Shown: positions 1-9,661, counted from the first letter of the stretch. The stretch: 64,000 nt of DNA from Enterobacter ludwigii (GCA_900068845.1 CEFQ01000005.1:186001-250000), one strand, 5' to 3'. Notes: generated by a model not told the origin, from the letters alone. Translations and numbers: made by a program.

Positions 1-423
1 TGCGCCTGCCTCTTCTTTCGAGCCATATTGCTGCATTATTGAGGCGTACAAGCCGCCATTGGTCATATCCATCGCCGCCACTAAAGCCAATGTGGAGAGT
101 CCGGCAAACATGCCCACCTCTACACCGTTTTCCGGCATCACACGTGAAGCAATTGCTGCGACAACCCATGCCACCGCAATTTTGGTGAGCACCAGCGTGC
201 CCGACTTACGCAGCACCGTACCCGTGGCGCTGAGCTTGATGGATGCGCCCATGCAGAAGAACCATACTGCCAGAATCGGAACGGTACCGGTCATTAAGCC
301 GTTGGTGAAAGAGCCGAAGTATTTACCTGCGCCTGGAAAAAATGTATGGCACAGCGCGCCCAAAAACAGCGGAATGAGCATCATGCCGCCAGGAATCTTA
401 TCGATTGCACGTTTGATATGCAT
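1..423 (-). CDS. kdgT: 2-keto-3-deoxygluconate permease KdgT, partial
   Basis: Only the first 141 codons are visible; the gene runs off the left edge. The protein begins [20 protein letters not shown] and continues with alternating hydrophobic segments, as in the KdgT family of inner-membrane proton symporters that import 2-keto-3-deoxygluconate, a pectin/hexuronate breakdown product. The ATG follows an AAGGTGA ribosome binding site at a spacing of 6. A KdgR-like palindrome lies about 110 bp upstream, which fits family knowledge that kdgT belongs to the KdgR regulon. Identification rests on N-terminal similarity; the C-terminal part cannot be judged. Confidence 0.9.
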   Translation of the reverse strand, partial: MHIKRAIDKIPGGMMLIPLFLGALCHTFFPGAGKYFGSFTNGLMTGTVPILAVWFFCMGASIKLSATGTVLRKSGTLVLTKIAVAWVVAAIASRVMPENGVEVGMFAGLSTLALVAAMDMTNGGLYASIMQQYGSKEEAGA

Positions 424-534
424 AATTGTGTCACCTTAACTGAGCCAGAGGGAGGTGCTGTTATGATTTGCCGGATGGCATGGCGAGCAAGATAACGATT
501 GGTGACGGGGAAAAAAGTGATCGCAAATCCATTT

Positions 535-551
535 ATGAAACGCTGTTTTAT
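535..551 (-). promoter_or_regulatory. candidate KdgR operator upstream of kdgT
   Basis: ATGAAAC-GCT-GTTTTAT is an interrupted palindrome with 7-bp arms and one mismatch. It matches the KdgR pattern GAAA-N6-TTTCA except at one base. It sits about 110 bp upstream of the kdgT start, where a repressor of hexuronate uptake would be expected. Binding itself is inferred. Confidence 0.55.
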
Positions 552-621
552 TTTTATTGATAAATCATTTTGCATTTATGATGGGCATCGCCATACCAGA
601 CGATAAGAACTAAATAAAGAA

Positions 622-639
622 AGGCGCCCACAGGCGCCT
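622..639 (-). terminator. intrinsic terminator after araD
   Basis: On the minus strand AGGCGCC and GGCGCCT form a 7-bp GC-rich stem with a 4-nt loop, followed by TTCTTTATTT. It lies just beyond the araD stop codon. Confidence 0.75.
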
Positions 640-655
640 GAGTGTCCACTGTCGA

Positions 656-1354
656 TCAGTTCTGTCCATACCACGCATTTTTACCGTGTTTACGCAGGTA
701 GTGCAGATCAAGTAGCGTTTGCGAAATCGGCGGTATCTCTGTACGCAGCTGTTCAGTATGCAGCGCCATGTAGGCCACCTCTTCTAAGACCACCGCACTG
801 TGTACTGCAGCATGCGCATCTTTGCCCCAGGCAAAGGGACCGTGCGAATTGACCAGCGCGGCGGGAATGGCGGTTGGTTCAATACCTTGCTGTGCAAAGG
901 TCTCGATAATCACCTGTCCGGTGTTCCACTCATATTCCTGTTCAATCTCTTCACGCTTCATCTGACGTGTGCAAGGGATGGTGCCGTAAAAATCATCGGC
1001 GTGGGTGGTTCCAAGCGCGATGATTTCGCGTCCGGCCTGTGCCCAAATGGTAGCGTGACGCGAGTGTGTATGCACGATGCCGCCGATCTCGGGCCAGGCG
1101 AGATAGAGCGCACGATGCGTCGCTGTATCTGAAGACGGACGCATTTTACCTTCAACAACATTCCCGCTTGCGAGGTCAACGACGACCATGTCGTCGCGCT
1201 GCATCTGTTCGTATTTTACGCCGGACGGTTTGATCACCAATAAGCCGCGCTCGCGGTCCACTGCGCTGACATTGCCCCATGTAAAGGTGACCAGGTTATA
1301 GCGAGGTAAATCGAGGTTGGCTTCCAGCACCTGCTGTTTTAACGCTTCCAGCAT
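656..1354 (-). CDS. araD: L-ribulose-5-phosphate 4-epimerase
   Basis: A 232-aa class II aldolase-fold epimerase that interconverts L-ribulose 5-phosphate and D-xylulose 5-phosphate in the cytoplasm. The zinc-binding [12 protein letters not shown] segment near residue 95, the SHGPFAWG motif near residue 170 and the C-terminal KHYLRKHG-like tail match AraD. It is closer to AraD than to its paralogs UlaF and SgbE as I remember them. The open frame extends 45 codons further upstream, but the ATG at 1354 follows AGGAGAG and gives the usual family length. No araA, araB or araC is nearby, so it is an orphan epimerase gene; it may serve another pentose route. Confidence 0.87.
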   Translation of the reverse strand: MLEALKQQVLEANLDLPRYNLVTFTWGNVSAVDRERGLLVIKPSGVKYEQMQRDDMVVVDLASGNVVEGKMRPSSDTATHRALYLAWPEIGGIVHTHSRHATIWAQAGREIIALGTTHADDFYGTIPCTRQMKREEIEQEYEWNTGQVIIETFAQQGIEPTAIPAALVNSHGPFAWGKDAHAAVHSAVVLEEVAYMALHTEQLRTEIPPISQTLLDLHYLRKHGKNAWYGQN

Positions 1355-1542
1355 GTTTTCTCTCCTGCAATCTGTGATAGCTAAATTGTGCGGAGCAGGC
1401 AGAAAAAACGTTATGGAAGGAATGGCTGTAAAAGCGGCGGAAAGTGGCTGAGGCTGTAAAAGTGTGGGGCAGGATTCGTCCGAATACATGTCAAAACGTG
1501 AATTAAAAGGTCCGTTTTAAAATGACGAGTGAGGCGTAACAT

Positions 1543-1549
1543 CTATACT
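1543..1549 (+). promoter_or_regulatory. candidate sigma-S type -10 element of osmB
   Basis: CTATACT lies 40 bp upstream of the osmB ATG and matches the extended -10 preferred by RpoS polymerase. OsmB is known in E. coli as an osmotic and stationary-phase gene. No strong -35 hexamer is seen at 17 bp, which is usual for such promoters. Confidence 0.5.
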
Positions 1550-1588
1550 TATGGTGTTACCACGCTGTTAACATTCAAGGAGAAGTTA

Positions 1589-1807
1589 ATGACTACAACA
1601 ATGAAGCGCCTTACTGCTGCCATATTGGCAACAACATTAGTTGTCGCTCTGAGCGGCTGCTCAAATTGGTCAAAACGCGACCGAAATACCGCAATTGGTG
1701 CGGGTGCCGGTGCCATTGGTGGTTCAGTGCTGACCAACGGTAGTGGACTCGGAACTGTAGGCGGTGCCGCTGTCGGCGGCATCATCGGCCATCAGATTAG
1801 CAAATAA
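1589..1807 (+). CDS. osmB: osmotically inducible lipoprotein OsmB
   Basis: A 72-aa lipoprotein. A signal peptide ends in the lipobox LSGC with the lipidated Cys at residue 24. The mature part carries SNWSKRDRNTAIGAGAGA followed by a glycine-zipper-like region ending GGIIGHQISK, the OsmB signature. The frame is open further upstream, but this ATG follows AAGGAGAAG and gives the family length of 72. Likely anchored in the outer membrane; its biochemical role is not established. A sigma-S type -10 lies upstream, and it converges on yciH across a shared terminator. Confidence 0.93.
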   Translation: MTTTMKRLTAAILATTLVVALSGCSNWSKRDRNTAIGAGAGAIGGSVLTNGSGLGTVGGAAVGGIIGHQISK

Positions 1808-1846
1808 ATTATAATTATCAGGCTACGCAGCGCATCTACTTAATAA

Positions 1847-1869
1847 CGGGCCACTTATAAAGTGGCCCG
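1847..1869. terminator. bidirectional terminator between osmB and yciH
   Basis: CGGGCCACT and AGTGGCCCG form a perfect 9-bp stem around a 5-nt loop, between two convergent genes. T-rich flanks are weak on both sides. Confidence 0.65.
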
Positions 1870-1876
1870 AACTTAT

Positions 1877-2200
1877 TCAACCACCAGCCAGTTTGACTTT
1901 CATACCTTTGGCTTCCAGCAATGTTTTTATCACATCGCGTTTATCGCCCTGAATCTCAATCACACCATCTTTGACTGCCCCACCGCAACCACACTTTTTC
2001 TTCAGTTCGGCCGCCAGTTTTTCGAGCGCGCTATCATCCAGATCGATACCCGTTACCAGACACACGCCCTTCCCTTTGCGTCCGCTGGTTTGGCGCTGAA
2101 TACGCACAATACCATCGCCTTTTGGTCGCGGCGCTTTCTCTTCTTCATGCGTAATTCGACCCGTATCGGTCGAATACACCAGACGATTGTCCTGAGCCAT
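1877..2200 (-). CDS. yciH: SUI1/eIF1-family protein YciH
   Basis: A 107-aa protein of the SUI1 (eIF1-like) family. The N-terminus [16 protein letters not shown] and the core CGCGGAVKDGVIEIQGDKRD are typical of bacterial YciH. The family is thought to influence start-site selection or stress-time translation; its precise role in bacteria is uncertain. Its ATG overlaps the pyrF stop codon by one base (TAATG), so translation is probably coupled to pyrF. Confidence 0.93.
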   Translation of the reverse strand: MAQDNRLVYSTDTGRITHEEEKAPRPKGDGIVRIQRQTSGRKGKGVCLVTGIDLDDSALEKLAAELKKKCGCGGAVKDGVIEIQGDKRDVIKTLLEAKGMKVKLAGG

Positions 2201-2907
2201 TACGCCTCCTGTAAACTGTGCAGGATGAGCTGCAATGTTGCTGCCGGGTCAGTGGATTGGGTGATCGGACGCCCGATAACCATAAAATCCACGCCAGCGA
2301 GTTTTGCCTGCTGCGGCGTCATAATACGTCGCTGATCGCCAGCGTCGCTGCCAGCCGGGCGAATACCGGGGGTAACCAGCGCGAAATCCTGACCCATTAC
2401 CTGCTTGAAGTGCGCGGCTTCCTGCGCTGAGCAAACTACGCCGTCCAGACCGCAATCGCGGGTTAAACGCGCCAGACGCTCAGCCTGCTGAGCCGGAGAT
2501 AAGGTAATACCTAAACCTTTAAGATCGTCTTCATCCATGCTGGTCAACACGGTGACGGCAATTAGCAGGGGCGCATCATCACCAAACGGCAACAGCGCTT
2601 CACGTGCTGCGTTCATCATGCGCGCACCGCCGCTCGCGTGTACGTTGACCATCCATACGCCAAGATCTGCTGCTGCTGCTACCGCATGTGCGGTGGTGTT
2701 CGGAATATCATGAAATTTGAGATCGAGGAACACGTCGAAACCGCGTTCCTGAATCGTTTTCACCACCGACGGGCCAAACAACGTGAACATCTCTTTGCCC
2801 ACTTTCAGGCGACACTGGCTCGGGTCGATGCGATCTACAAATTGCAGTGCGCTGTTGAGATCATGATAGTCGAGTGCCACCAGAATAGGTGAAGTGGTTA
2901 CAGGCAT
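2200..2907 (-). CDS. pyrF: orotidine 5'-phosphate decarboxylase
   Basis: A 235-aa enzyme that converts OMP to UMP, the last step of de novo pyrimidine synthesis. The active-site motif [10 protein letters not shown] (catalytic Asp-Lys-Asp) is at about residues 62-71, and the phosphate-binding VTPGIRP is present towards the C-terminus. The length matches the family. It starts a short unit with yciH and has its own sigma-70-like promoter directly upstream, so it need not depend on lapAB transcription. Confidence 0.96.
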   Translation of the reverse strand: MPVTTSPILVALDYHDLNSALQFVDRIDPSQCRLKVGKEMFTLFGPSVVKTIQERGFDVFLDLKFHDIPNTTAHAVAAAADLGVWMVNVHASGGARMMNAAREALLPFGDDAPLLIAVTVLTSMDEDDLKGLGITLSPAQQAERLARLTRDCGLDGVVCSAQEAAHFKQVMGQDFALVTPGIRPAGSDAGDQRRIMTPQQAKLAGVDFMVIGRPITQSTDPAATLQLILHSLQEA

Positions 2908-2958
2908 AACGTTTCCTCAGTGACAGGCACCCGCGGGCGCGATGGACAAACGGCAAGC

Positions 2959-2987
2959 ATTCTACCTGCGCAGGCCGGTGCCGACAA
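2959..2987 (-). promoter_or_regulatory. candidate sigma-70 promoter of pyrF-yciH
   Basis: On the minus strand TTGTCG and TAGAAT are separated by exactly 17 bp, with the -10 about 50 bp upstream of the pyrF ATG. The hexamers match consensus at 4 of 6 and 5 of 6 positions. Confidence 0.55.
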
Positions 2988-3095
2988 TCACGCTGCCGCC
3001 ATTACTTGCCTGTCTGACGGCCAACTGCACATTGCTGAGGCGGCTTTTGTTTTTAAGCATATAAGTATGTTGTAACTAATTAGGGGTGAGACGAC

Positions 3096-3121
3096 AAAAA
3101 AATACGGCCATTATTGGCCGT
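3096..3121 (-). terminator. intrinsic terminator of lapAB
   Basis: On the minus strand ACGGCCA-ATAA-TGGCCGT is followed by ATTTTTTT. The stem begins inside the last codons of lapB and the loop covers its stop codon, so termination and the gene end overlap. Confidence 0.85.
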
Positions 3122-4280
3122 CGAGTCCACGGATAGGTTTAACCGATGACCAGGCGCGACAAGATGGGCAATGCCAATAGAGTGCATGTGCTGTGAAGCC
3201 GCATTTCTGGCAACGATAACGCGGCTTAGTGCGGATCTGCTCGCCAACCATGTCGCGCAGGACCATCAGGCTCTCTTTCGCCCGTCCATCTTCAGCTTCA
3301 TGTAAGTGGAAATCCATCAAACGATGGAACACGCGCATGGTCGGGTGACGTTGAAGCTGACGATTGATATACAGTTGTGCCGCTTCCGGGCCCTGCTGCT
3401 GCTCAAGAATATCAGAGAGATAAAGCTCAGCTGCAGCGCCGGTGTTCTCATCGACACAGCGTTGTAAAAATTGTGCCCAGTTTTCAGGCTGGTTCAGGCG
3501 CTGATAGCAGGTTTCCAGCATCGGCAAGGTTTCGCTCACCAGCTCTTTGTCCTGCTCAAGTACGCGCTGCAGTCGGCTAGCGGCTTTGCCGTACTCGCCC
3601 TGCTCCATTAATATCCGGCCCATCATGATTGAAACGCGTGCGCTCTGATGGTCCGCAGACTCGCCCTTCTTCAACAAGCTCATCCCACGATCGAGGTCGT
3701 CACTGCTTAACGCCTGCAACGCCAGTTCACAGTAGAAATGGGCAATTTCGCCTTTTTGCTTGTCTTTGCCGAGCTTAACCAGCTTTTCCGCCACTTCGAT
3801 GGCTTTTTGCCAGTCGCTGGTTGCCTGATGAATCAACAATAACTGCTGTAAAGCGCCGATGCGGAAATCGGTCTCGTCCACCAATTGCCCAAACATATCT
3901 TCGGCTCGGTCGTACAGTCCCGCCGCCATGTAATCACGGCCGAGTTGTTGGATCGCCAGTAAGCGCTGTTCATAACTGAGCGAGGCACTTTCCATCAGGG
4001 ATTGGTGAATACGAATGGCGCGGTCAACTTCACCGCGCGAACGAAACAGGTTACCCAGCGTGAGATGCGCCTCGACGGTACCGCTGTCCTCTTTCAACAT
4101 ATCAAGAAAGAGGTCAACCGCTTTGTCCTGTTGATTGGACAGCAGGAAATTCACCCCGGTCACATAATCACGCGACAGGCGATTGGCTTCCTGTTGCTTA
4201 TCCTGATGCGCGCTGCGACGGCCCATATACCAGCCATACGCCGCAGCAACAGGAAGAAGCAGAAACAGCAATTCAAGCAT
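3111..4280 (-). CDS. lapB: lipopolysaccharide assembly protein B (LapB/YciM)
   Basis: A 389-aa inner-membrane protein. An N-terminal membrane anchor (MLELLFLLLPVAAAYGWY) is followed by a long series of TPR-like helices and a C-terminal rubredoxin-type metal site, CQKCGF about residue 357 and CPSC about residue 371. In E. coli it works with FtsH and YejM/LapC to control LpxC turnover and so LPS synthesis. It follows lapA by 6 bp in a two-gene operon, matching E. coli in order and length. Confidence 0.96.
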   Translation of the reverse strand: MLELLFLLLPVAAAYGWYMGRRSAHQDKQQEANRLSRDYVTGVNFLLSNQQDKAVDLFLDMLKEDSGTVEAHLTLGNLFRSRGEVDRAIRIHQSLMESASLSYEQRLLAIQQLGRDYMAAGLYDRAEDMFGQLVDETDFRIGALQQLLLIHQATSDWQKAIEVAEKLVKLGKDKQKGEIAHFYCELALQALSSDDLDRGMSLLKKGESADHQSARVSIMMGRILMEQGEYGKAASRLQRVLEQDKELVSETLPMLETCYQRLNQPENWAQFLQRCVDENTGAAAELYLSDILEQQQGPEAAQLYINRQLQRHPTMRVFHRLMDFHLHEAEDGRAKESLMVLRDMVGEQIRTKPRYRCQKCGFTAHALYWHCPSCRAWSSVKPIRGLDGQ

Positions 4281-4286
4281 CGAAAA

Positions 4287-4592
4287 TTAATCCCGACGAC
4301 TGGCAGTTGGTGATGTGGTCACGGCGTTAGATTGTTCATTCTGAGCCTGCATACGTTTGAGTTTGCGCTGCGCGTTGGCAAGAGAAACACGTAAGCGCAA
4401 CCAGAACAGACCGCAAATCGCCCATCCCAGCAGGAATCCAGCGCCAAACAGACTGGCGAGCAATGTAGAAATGCGGAATTCGCCCTGCGCTAGCAGATAG
4501 TTAAAGGTGATGATTTGATCGTTATGCGCTCCAAGCGTGACGGAGATGATGAAAATGACCAATACCACGAGAAAAATGAGCAAATATTTCAC
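4287..4592 (-). CDS. lapA: lipopolysaccharide assembly protein A (LapA/YciS)
   Basis: A 101-aa inner-membrane protein with two transmembrane helices (about residues 3-20 and 44-66) and a basic, coiled-coil-prone tail (RVSLANAQRKLKRM). It starts with GTG, chosen because AGGA lies 7 nt upstream and because MKYLLIFLVVL matches the E. coli N-terminus; the open frame continues a further 35 codons. It partners LapB in LPS assembly control. The 128-bp upstream gap holds a candidate heat-shock promoter. Confidence 0.93.
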   Translation of the reverse strand: MKYLLIFLVVLVIFIISVTLGAHNDQIITFNYLLAQGEFRISTLLASLFGAGFLLGWAICGLFWLRLRVSLANAQRKLKRMQAQNEQSNAVTTSPTASRRD

Positions 4593-4699
4593 AATGCGTC
4601 CTGTCGAGAGGTTATCCAATAGAAGTATGCCAAAAAACCGCCGTCGATGCTGCTTATCCCCACATCTGTTAACGCTTTTTTCTGCAAGCACAATCAATC

Positions 4700-4727
4700 A
4701 TATGGGGACGAACAGTGTAATTACAAT
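4700..4727 (-). promoter_or_regulatory. candidate sigma-32 heat-shock promoter of lapAB
   Basis: On the minus strand ATTGTAA, a 14-bp spacer and CCCATAT resemble the sigma-32 pattern CTTGAAA-N11-16-CCCATNT. It overlaps the pgpB stop codon and points to lapA. LapAB are described as heat-shock proteins in E. coli; use of this promoter is inferred. Confidence 0.4.
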
Positions 4728-5485
4728 CCATCATCACGTTGGGCGATTTCACGATGTTCTTCCGGTGGGATAGTTAGCGGGCCGCAGAAACGCTGGGCCA
4801 ATAACGTGGCAATGGTTACTAACAACCAGGAAATCAGTGTTGCCATCACTAAATCGCGCGGCCAGTGCATACCTAATACTAAACGGCTGCCCATTACCGC
4901 GGTCGCCCAAACGAACAATACCGCGACCGTGGCAAAGTGGCGGCGCGGCCATAATAAACCGATCGCTAAAAGTGCCCAACTGGCGGCAAACATGGTGTGC
5001 CCGGAAGGAAACGCATAGCCGGTTTCAAATGCCCAATGATGCTTTAGCCATTGCGGCAACTGTGTATCGTTGGCCAGCAAAGTTGAAACCATTTCCCCGC
5101 GCTGTTGGCGATGAAGCTGATAAAACGCATCACCGTTAATACCGTGGCTTTTTTCCAGCCAGATAACATACGGGCGCGGTTCCTGCACCTGCTCTTTAAT
5201 TGAGGATTTGGTGTACTGACCGGCAAGAATCGCCCCGTTCATAATGATGATGAGCAGAATCGCGGGTTTAAGGCGAAAGCGTAAACACCACAGCACCCAA
5301 GCGCTCAGGATGATACTGGTAAGAATGCCCCATGGATTGGTGACAGTTTCCGTCATCCAGAACAGCGCTCGCAGAAGATGGCCACTTTCCTCGGGTTGCC
5401 ATTGCCAGCCCGATATCCAAACGCCTAACGGCATCAGCAACAATAAAAACGCCCCGAGGGTGGTGCGCTGAATGATTTTTAACAT
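4721..5485 (-). CDS. pgpB: phosphatidylglycerophosphatase B
   Basis: A 254-aa polytopic inner-membrane PAP2-family phosphatase. It removes phosphate from phosphatidylglycerol phosphate and also from undecaprenyl pyrophosphate and related lipids. All three PAP2 motifs are visible: KEQVQEPRP (about 96-104), PSGHT (about 160-164) and SRLVLGMHWPRD (about 199-210), giving the catalytic His pair. The length equals the E. coli protein. It is divergent from ribA. Confidence 0.95.
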   Translation of the reverse strand: MLKIIQRTTLGAFLLLLMPLGVWISGWQWQPEESGHLLRALFWMTETVTNPWGILTSIILSAWVLWCLRFRLKPAILLIIIMNGAILAGQYTKSSIKEQVQEPRPYVIWLEKSHGINGDAFYQLHRQQRGEMVSTLLANDTQLPQWLKHHWAFETGYAFPSGHTMFAASWALLAIGLLWPRRHFATVAVLFVWATAVMGSRLVLGMHWPRDLVMATLISWLLVTIATLLAQRFCGPLTIPPEEHREIAQRDDGL

Positions 5486-5714
5486 TCGCTTCCTTTTAGA
5501 TCCGCATAAACGCGTGCGTCATGCATAACTTTAGCTGAAAAAAGAATAACATACCTATTGCGGCTTGGATAATTGTGCTTTATCACTACAATCACTCTGA
5601 CCGATTAACGGCAGCAGTTCTGGTTGTGGCACAATAGCGTAAGTTTCATCGGGCCACTTGGGCCCGTGCGTTATCATGATGATAGCGCATCCTCTGAAGG
5701 TTCTGGAGAGTCAC

Positions 5715-6308
5715 ATGCAGCTTAAACGGGTAGCAGAAGCCAAACTGCCCACGCCATGGGGAGATTTCCTGATGGTTGGTTTTGAAGAACTGGCAACCGG
5801 CCACGACCATGTCGCGCTGGTTTTTGGTGATATTAGCGATCACAATCCGGTGCTGGCGCGCGTCCATTCTGAGTGCCTGACTGGCGATGCCCTGTTCAGC
5901 TTGCGCTGCGACTGCGGTTTTCAGCTCGAAGCCGCGTTAACGGCGATTGCTGAAGAAGGTCGTGGCATCCTGATGTATCACCGTCAGGAAGGACGTAATA
6001 TCGGTTTGCTGAATAAAATTCGTGCTTACGCTTTGCAGGATAAAGGCTACGACACCGTCGAAGCCAACCACCAGCTTGGTTTCGCCGCTGATGAGCGTGA
6101 TTTCACGCTGTGTGCAGATATGTTCAAACTGTTGGGCGTCAATGAAGTGCGCTTGCTGACGAACAATCCGCGCAAAGTTGAGATTCTGACCGAGGCCGGT
6201 ATCAATATCGTTGAACGCGTGCCATTGGTTGTCGGGCGCAACCCGAAAAATGCGCATTATCTCGATACTAAAGCCGCAAAAATGGGTCACCTGCTGCCGA
6301 AGTCTTAA
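5715..6308 (+). CDS. ribA: GTP cyclohydrolase II
   Basis: A 197-aa cytoplasmic zinc enzyme that opens the imidazole ring of GTP in the first committed step of riboflavin synthesis. Zinc ligands C54, C65 and C67 are present in [18 protein letters not shown], and [10 protein letters not shown] forms part of the GTP site. An upstream in-frame ATG exists at 5658, but this ATG follows CTGGAGAG and gives the standard length. Monocistronic, ending at a terminator shared with acnA. Confidence 0.97.
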   Translation: MQLKRVAEAKLPTPWGDFLMVGFEELATGHDHVALVFGDISDHNPVLARVHSECLTGDALFSLRCDCGFQLEAALTAIAEEGRGILMYHRQEGRNIGLLNKIRAYALQDKGYDTVEANHQLGFAADERDFTLCADMFKLLGVNEVRLLTNNPRKVEILTEAGINIVERVPLVVGRNPKNAHYLDTKAAKMGHLLPKS

Positions 6309-6330
6309 ACAGTTTCAAAAGCCAATAAAA

Positions 6331-6352
6331 AAAGCCGGGACATCCCGGCTTT
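6331..6352. terminator. bidirectional terminator between ribA and acnA
   Basis: AAAGCCGGGA and TCCCGGCTTT form a 10-bp stem. It is followed by TTATTTTTTA for ribA and, on the other strand, by TTTTTATTGG for acnA. Confidence 0.85.
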
Positions 6353-6357
6353 ATTTT

Positions 6358-9039
6358 TTAATTCAGCATATTGCGTATAACATAATGCAGTATGCCGTCG
6401 TTCTGGTAATAGGTCAGTTCATTACCGGTATCAATGCGGCAGCGCGTTTCAAGCGTCTCTTTACTGCCATCCGCGCGCGTCAGCGTCACGGTTACCGTAC
6501 CACCTGGCTTAAGCTGTGATAGGTTCGCCACATCGATGAACTCTTCACCCGTCAATTGCAGCGTTTTCCGCGTTACGCCGGCCGGAAACTCGAGCGGCAG
6601 AATCCCCATTCCAATCAGGTTAGAGCGGTGAATACGCTCGAAGGATTCGGAAATAACCACACGTACACCTTGTAAGCGCGGCCCTTTCGCTGCCCAGTCA
6701 CGACTGGAGCCGGAACCGTACTCTTTACCAGCAATAACCGCTAACGGCACGCCTTCTTGCTGGTATTTCATCGCGGCATCGTAAATAGCCAACTGTTCGT
6801 TGCTGGGGAAGTGTTTGGTATAACCGCCCTCCACTCCCGGCACCATTTCATTGCGGATACGAATATTGGCGAAGGTACCGCGCATCATTACTTCGTGGTT
6901 ACCACGACGAGACCCGTAGGAGTTGAAATCGGTGCGCTCGACGCCGTGGGTGAGCAAATAGCGACCGGCCGGACTTTCCGCCTTGATGCTCCCTGCAGGC
7001 GAAATATGGTCGGTGGTTACAGAGTCGCCCAGCATTGCCAGAATGCGCGCGCCTTTAATATCCTGCACCGGCTTTGGCGTTTTCTCCATATCGTCAAAGA
7101 ACGGCGATAGGCGAATGTAGGTGGAATCGCCATCCCAATCATAAGTAGGCGCTTCGCTGACTTTGATTTGCTGCCACTCCGGGGTGCCGTCAAACACCTC
7201 AGCATACTCTTTGTGGAACATATCGCTGGTCACTTTCTGCACCGCTTCCGCAATCTCCTCCGGCGATGGCCAGATATCCTTGAGGAAAACATCATTGCCC
7301 TGACGATCTTGTCCGATCGGTTCAGAGTGCAGATTGATCTTCATGTTGCCCGCTAAAGCATAAGCCACCACCAGCGGCGGCGAAGCCAGCCAGTTGGTTT
7401 TAATCAGCGGATGAATACGGCCTTCAAAATTACGGTTACCAGAGAGCACCGCGGCAACCGTGAGATCACCCTCTTTAATCGCGCTTTCAATGGCATCAGG
7501 TAATGGACCCGAATTACCGATACAAGTGGTGCAACCGTAACCGACCAGATTAAAACCCAACTCATCCAGGTAAGGGGTTAGTTGCGCTACCGCCAGATAA
7601 TCAGAAACAACTTTCGATCCCGGCGCGAGCGAAGCCTTGACCCAGGGTTTGCGCATCAGACCGCGCTCAACCGCATTCTTTGCCAGCAAACCGGCCGCCA
7701 TCAGTACGCTAGGGTTTGATGTGTTGGTACAGGAGGTAATCGCCGAGATCACTACTGCCCCGTCGTCAAGCTGATAACTGTCACCGGTTTCGCTGTCGCG
7801 ATAGCTGACAGTTTTATGCGGTTTTTGCGCCTGATTAACTTCCAGTTCGTTGCTTGCGTCGAAGGCAGTGGGAACATCGCCAAGCGATACTCGATCCTGA
7901 GGACGTTTTGGACCGGCGAGACTCGATTCAACTTCACCCATATCCAGTGCTAAGGAGCTGGTGAACACCGGCTCATCGCCTGCGTTTCGCCACATGCCTT
8001 GTTCTTTGGCATAGGCTTCAACCAGTTCAACTTGATCAGCGTCGCGGCCGGTGAGTGTCATGTAGCTCAGCGTGACTTCATCAATAGGGAAGAAACCGCA
8101 GGTCGCGCCATATTCTGGAGCCATATTAGCGATGGTCGCGCGATCGGCAAGCGGCAAATCAGCCAAGCCATCACCGTAAAACTCAACGAATTTACCCACC
8201 ACGCCATGTTGACGTAGCATTTGCGTGACGGTTAGCACCAAATCAGTTGCAGTAATGCCAGCGCGCAATTTACCCGTGAGTTTAAAACCGACCACGTCTG
8301 GTATCAGCATAGACACCGGTTGGCCAAGCATCGCCGCTTCAGCCTCAATTCCGCCAACACCCCACCCTAATACGCCAAGCGCATTGATCATTGTGGTATG
8401 CGAATCGGTGCCGACTAACGTATCCGGATAAGCGACCTCTTTGCCATCTTGCGTTTCATGCCAGACAGATTTCCCCAGATATTCCAGATTGACCTGATGA
8501 CAAATGCCCGTGCCAGGTGGGACCACACGGAAGCGGTTAAACGCCTTTTGTCCCCAGCGCAGAAAAACGTAACGTTCATGGTTACGTTCCATTTCTAAGC
8601 GCACATTTTCGTCAAAAGCCTGGTTATCGCCGAAATGATCCACGGTAACGGAATGGTCAATAACCAGGTCAACCGGCGAAAGGGGATTAACTTTAGCGAC
8701 GTTGCCACCGAGGCGTTTTACTGCTTCGCGCATGGCCGCTAAATCCACCACCGCCGGCACGCCGGTAAAATCTTGCATTAATACACGCGCCGGACGATAG
8801 GCAATCTCACGATCGGCGTGAGCATCTTTTTGCCAGGCGACCAACGCCTCAATATCTTCAAGCGTGACAGAATCACCATCCTGCCAGCGCAATAAGTTTT
8901 CAAGCAGGACTTTCATAGACTTGGGCAAGCGATCAATATTGCCCAATTGCTGGGCTGCTTTAGGCAGGCTGTAGTAGTGATATTTTTTTGCCCGAACATC
9001 CAGCGTGTCCTGACTCTGCTCGCGTAACGTTAACGACAT
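6358..9039 (-). CDS. acnA: aconitate hydratase A
   Basis: An 893-aa iron-sulphur enzyme of the TCA cycle that isomerises citrate and isocitrate through cis-aconitate. The cluster cysteines are in SCTNTSNP and in [12 protein letters not shown] near the middle of the protein, and the swivelling C-terminal domain carries [13 protein letters not shown]. The length agrees with the stress-type AcnA rather than AcnB. GGAGG lies 6 nt before the ATG. AcnA in E. coli is induced in stationary phase and by oxidative stress; I did not recognise the operator sites here. Confidence 0.97.
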   Translation of the reverse strand: MSLTLREQSQDTLDVRAKKYHYYSLPKAAQQLGNIDRLPKSMKVLLENLLRWQDGDSVTLEDIEALVAWQKDAHADREIAYRPARVLMQDFTGVPAVVDLAAMREAVKRLGGNVAKVNPLSPVDLVIDHSVTVDHFGDNQAFDENVRLEMERNHERYVFLRWGQKAFNRFRVVPPGTGICHQVNLEYLGKSVWHETQDGKEVAYPDTLVGTDSHTTMINALGVLGWGVGGIEAEAAMLGQPVSMLIPDVVGFKLTGKLRAGITATDLVLTVTQMLRQHGVVGKFVEFYGDGLADLPLADRATIANMAPEYGATCGFFPIDEVTLSYMTLTGRDADQVELVEAYAKEQGMWRNAGDEPVFTSSLALDMGEVESSLAGPKRPQDRVSLGDVPTAFDASNELEVNQAQKPHKTVSYRDSETGDSYQLDDGAVVISAITSCTNTSNPSVLMAAGLLAKNAVERGLMRKPWVKASLAPGSKVVSDYLAVAQLTPYLDELGFNLVGYGCTTCIGNSGPLPDAIESAIKEGDLTVAAVLSGNRNFEGRIHPLIKTNWLASPPLVVAYALAGNMKINLHSEPIGQDRQGNDVFLKDIWPSPEEIAEAVQKVTSDMFHKEYAEVFDGTPEWQQIKVSEAPTYDWDGDSTYIRLSPFFDDMEKTPKPVQDIKGARILAMLGDSVTTDHISPAGSIKAESPAGRYLLTHGVERTDFNSYGSRRGNHEVMMRGTFANIRIRNEMVPGVEGGYTKHFPSNEQLAIYDAAMKYQQEGVPLAVIAGKEYGSGSSRDWAAKGPRLQGVRVVISESFERIHRSNLIGMGILPLEFPAGVTRKTLQLTGEEFIDVANLSQLKPGGTVTVTLTRADGSKETLETRCRIDTGNELTYYQNDGILHYVIRNMLN

Positions 9040-9160
9040 AGCGCCTCCATGTAAGTGGATCTCTTTTAAACCTCAGTGACTGCAAGGTTTAACTTAAAGA
9101 TAGACTACATTAGCGTTAACGTTTTGATAACAACACGAATAGACACATTAAAATACAATG

Positions 9161-9190
9161 AAAAATGCCCCAACATTTGTCAGGGCATTT
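9161..9190 (-). terminator. terminator after ymiC, upstream of acnA
   Basis: On the minus strand AAATGCCC, a 12-nt loop and GGGCATTT are followed by TT, making a run of five T. It separates ymiC from acnA, implying acnA has its own promoter in the 120 bp that follow. Confidence 0.65.
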
Positions 9191-9218
9191 AAAGAATTCG
9201 ATTTAATTTGCGTTAAGG

Positions 9219-9308
9219 CTAAATCATCGCCCAAAAGGCGGCAGCCCAAAACGCTAGCGAGAAGGTATATACGCTAAACCAGGATAACGTTGTTATATTG
9301 ATGTTCAT
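9219..9308 (-). CDS. ymiC: YmiC-like small membrane protein, 29 aa
   Basis: A 29-codon ORF with a strong GGGAGGGAG ribosome binding site 5 nt before the ATG. The peptide begins MNINITTLSWFSVYTFSLAF and ends in a Trp-rich stretch WAAAFWAMI, so it is one short membrane helix. Both position (between yciX and acnA) and the W-FS-Y-FSLAFWA pattern resemble E. coli YmiC, a small protein of unknown function. Too short for standard gene calling. Confidence 0.72.
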   Translation of the reverse strand: MNINITTLSWFSVYTFSLAFWAAAFWAMI

Positions 9309-9481
9309 AATTCACTCCCTCCCGGATTCCGGGCAAAAAAAGACCACCGTCTTCAGCGCTGTACTGATGACACCGTTTTTTTAATGCTGAGTGTTAAAGG
9401 ACGGGCTTTTAACTTGCCCACCGGATAATCCGGCAAAAAGAGGGACTAAATGTCTAAATATGGAACAGAACGCATGCTGCG

Positions 9482-9661
9482 TTATTTCGACTTCATATCC
9501 ATGAAGGATTCTATAAAATTACGCTGGTTTTCACTGAGTTCCCACGAAGTAGGAATCGTAACTTGCGGTTCAGTGGAAACCACATCTTTCACTTTGCACG
9601 CAGGCGTTTGCGGCTGACGCGCAGATACCGGATGTTTACGACTGAGTGTATTTGCCCACAT
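9482..9661 (-). CDS. yciX: YciX-like small protein, 59 aa
   Basis: A 59-aa soluble-looking protein starting MWANTLSRKHPVSARQPQ with a hydrophilic C-terminus (SENQRNFIESFMDMKSK). Its ATG begins 3 nt after the ymiA stop, so the two are probably co-translated. I assign it by position in the cysB-ymiA-yciX-acnA order rather than by recalled sequence; the function is unknown. Confidence 0.6.
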   Translation of the reverse strand: MWANTLSRKHPVSARQPQTPACKVKDVVSTEPQVTIPTSWELSENQRNFIESFMDMKSK

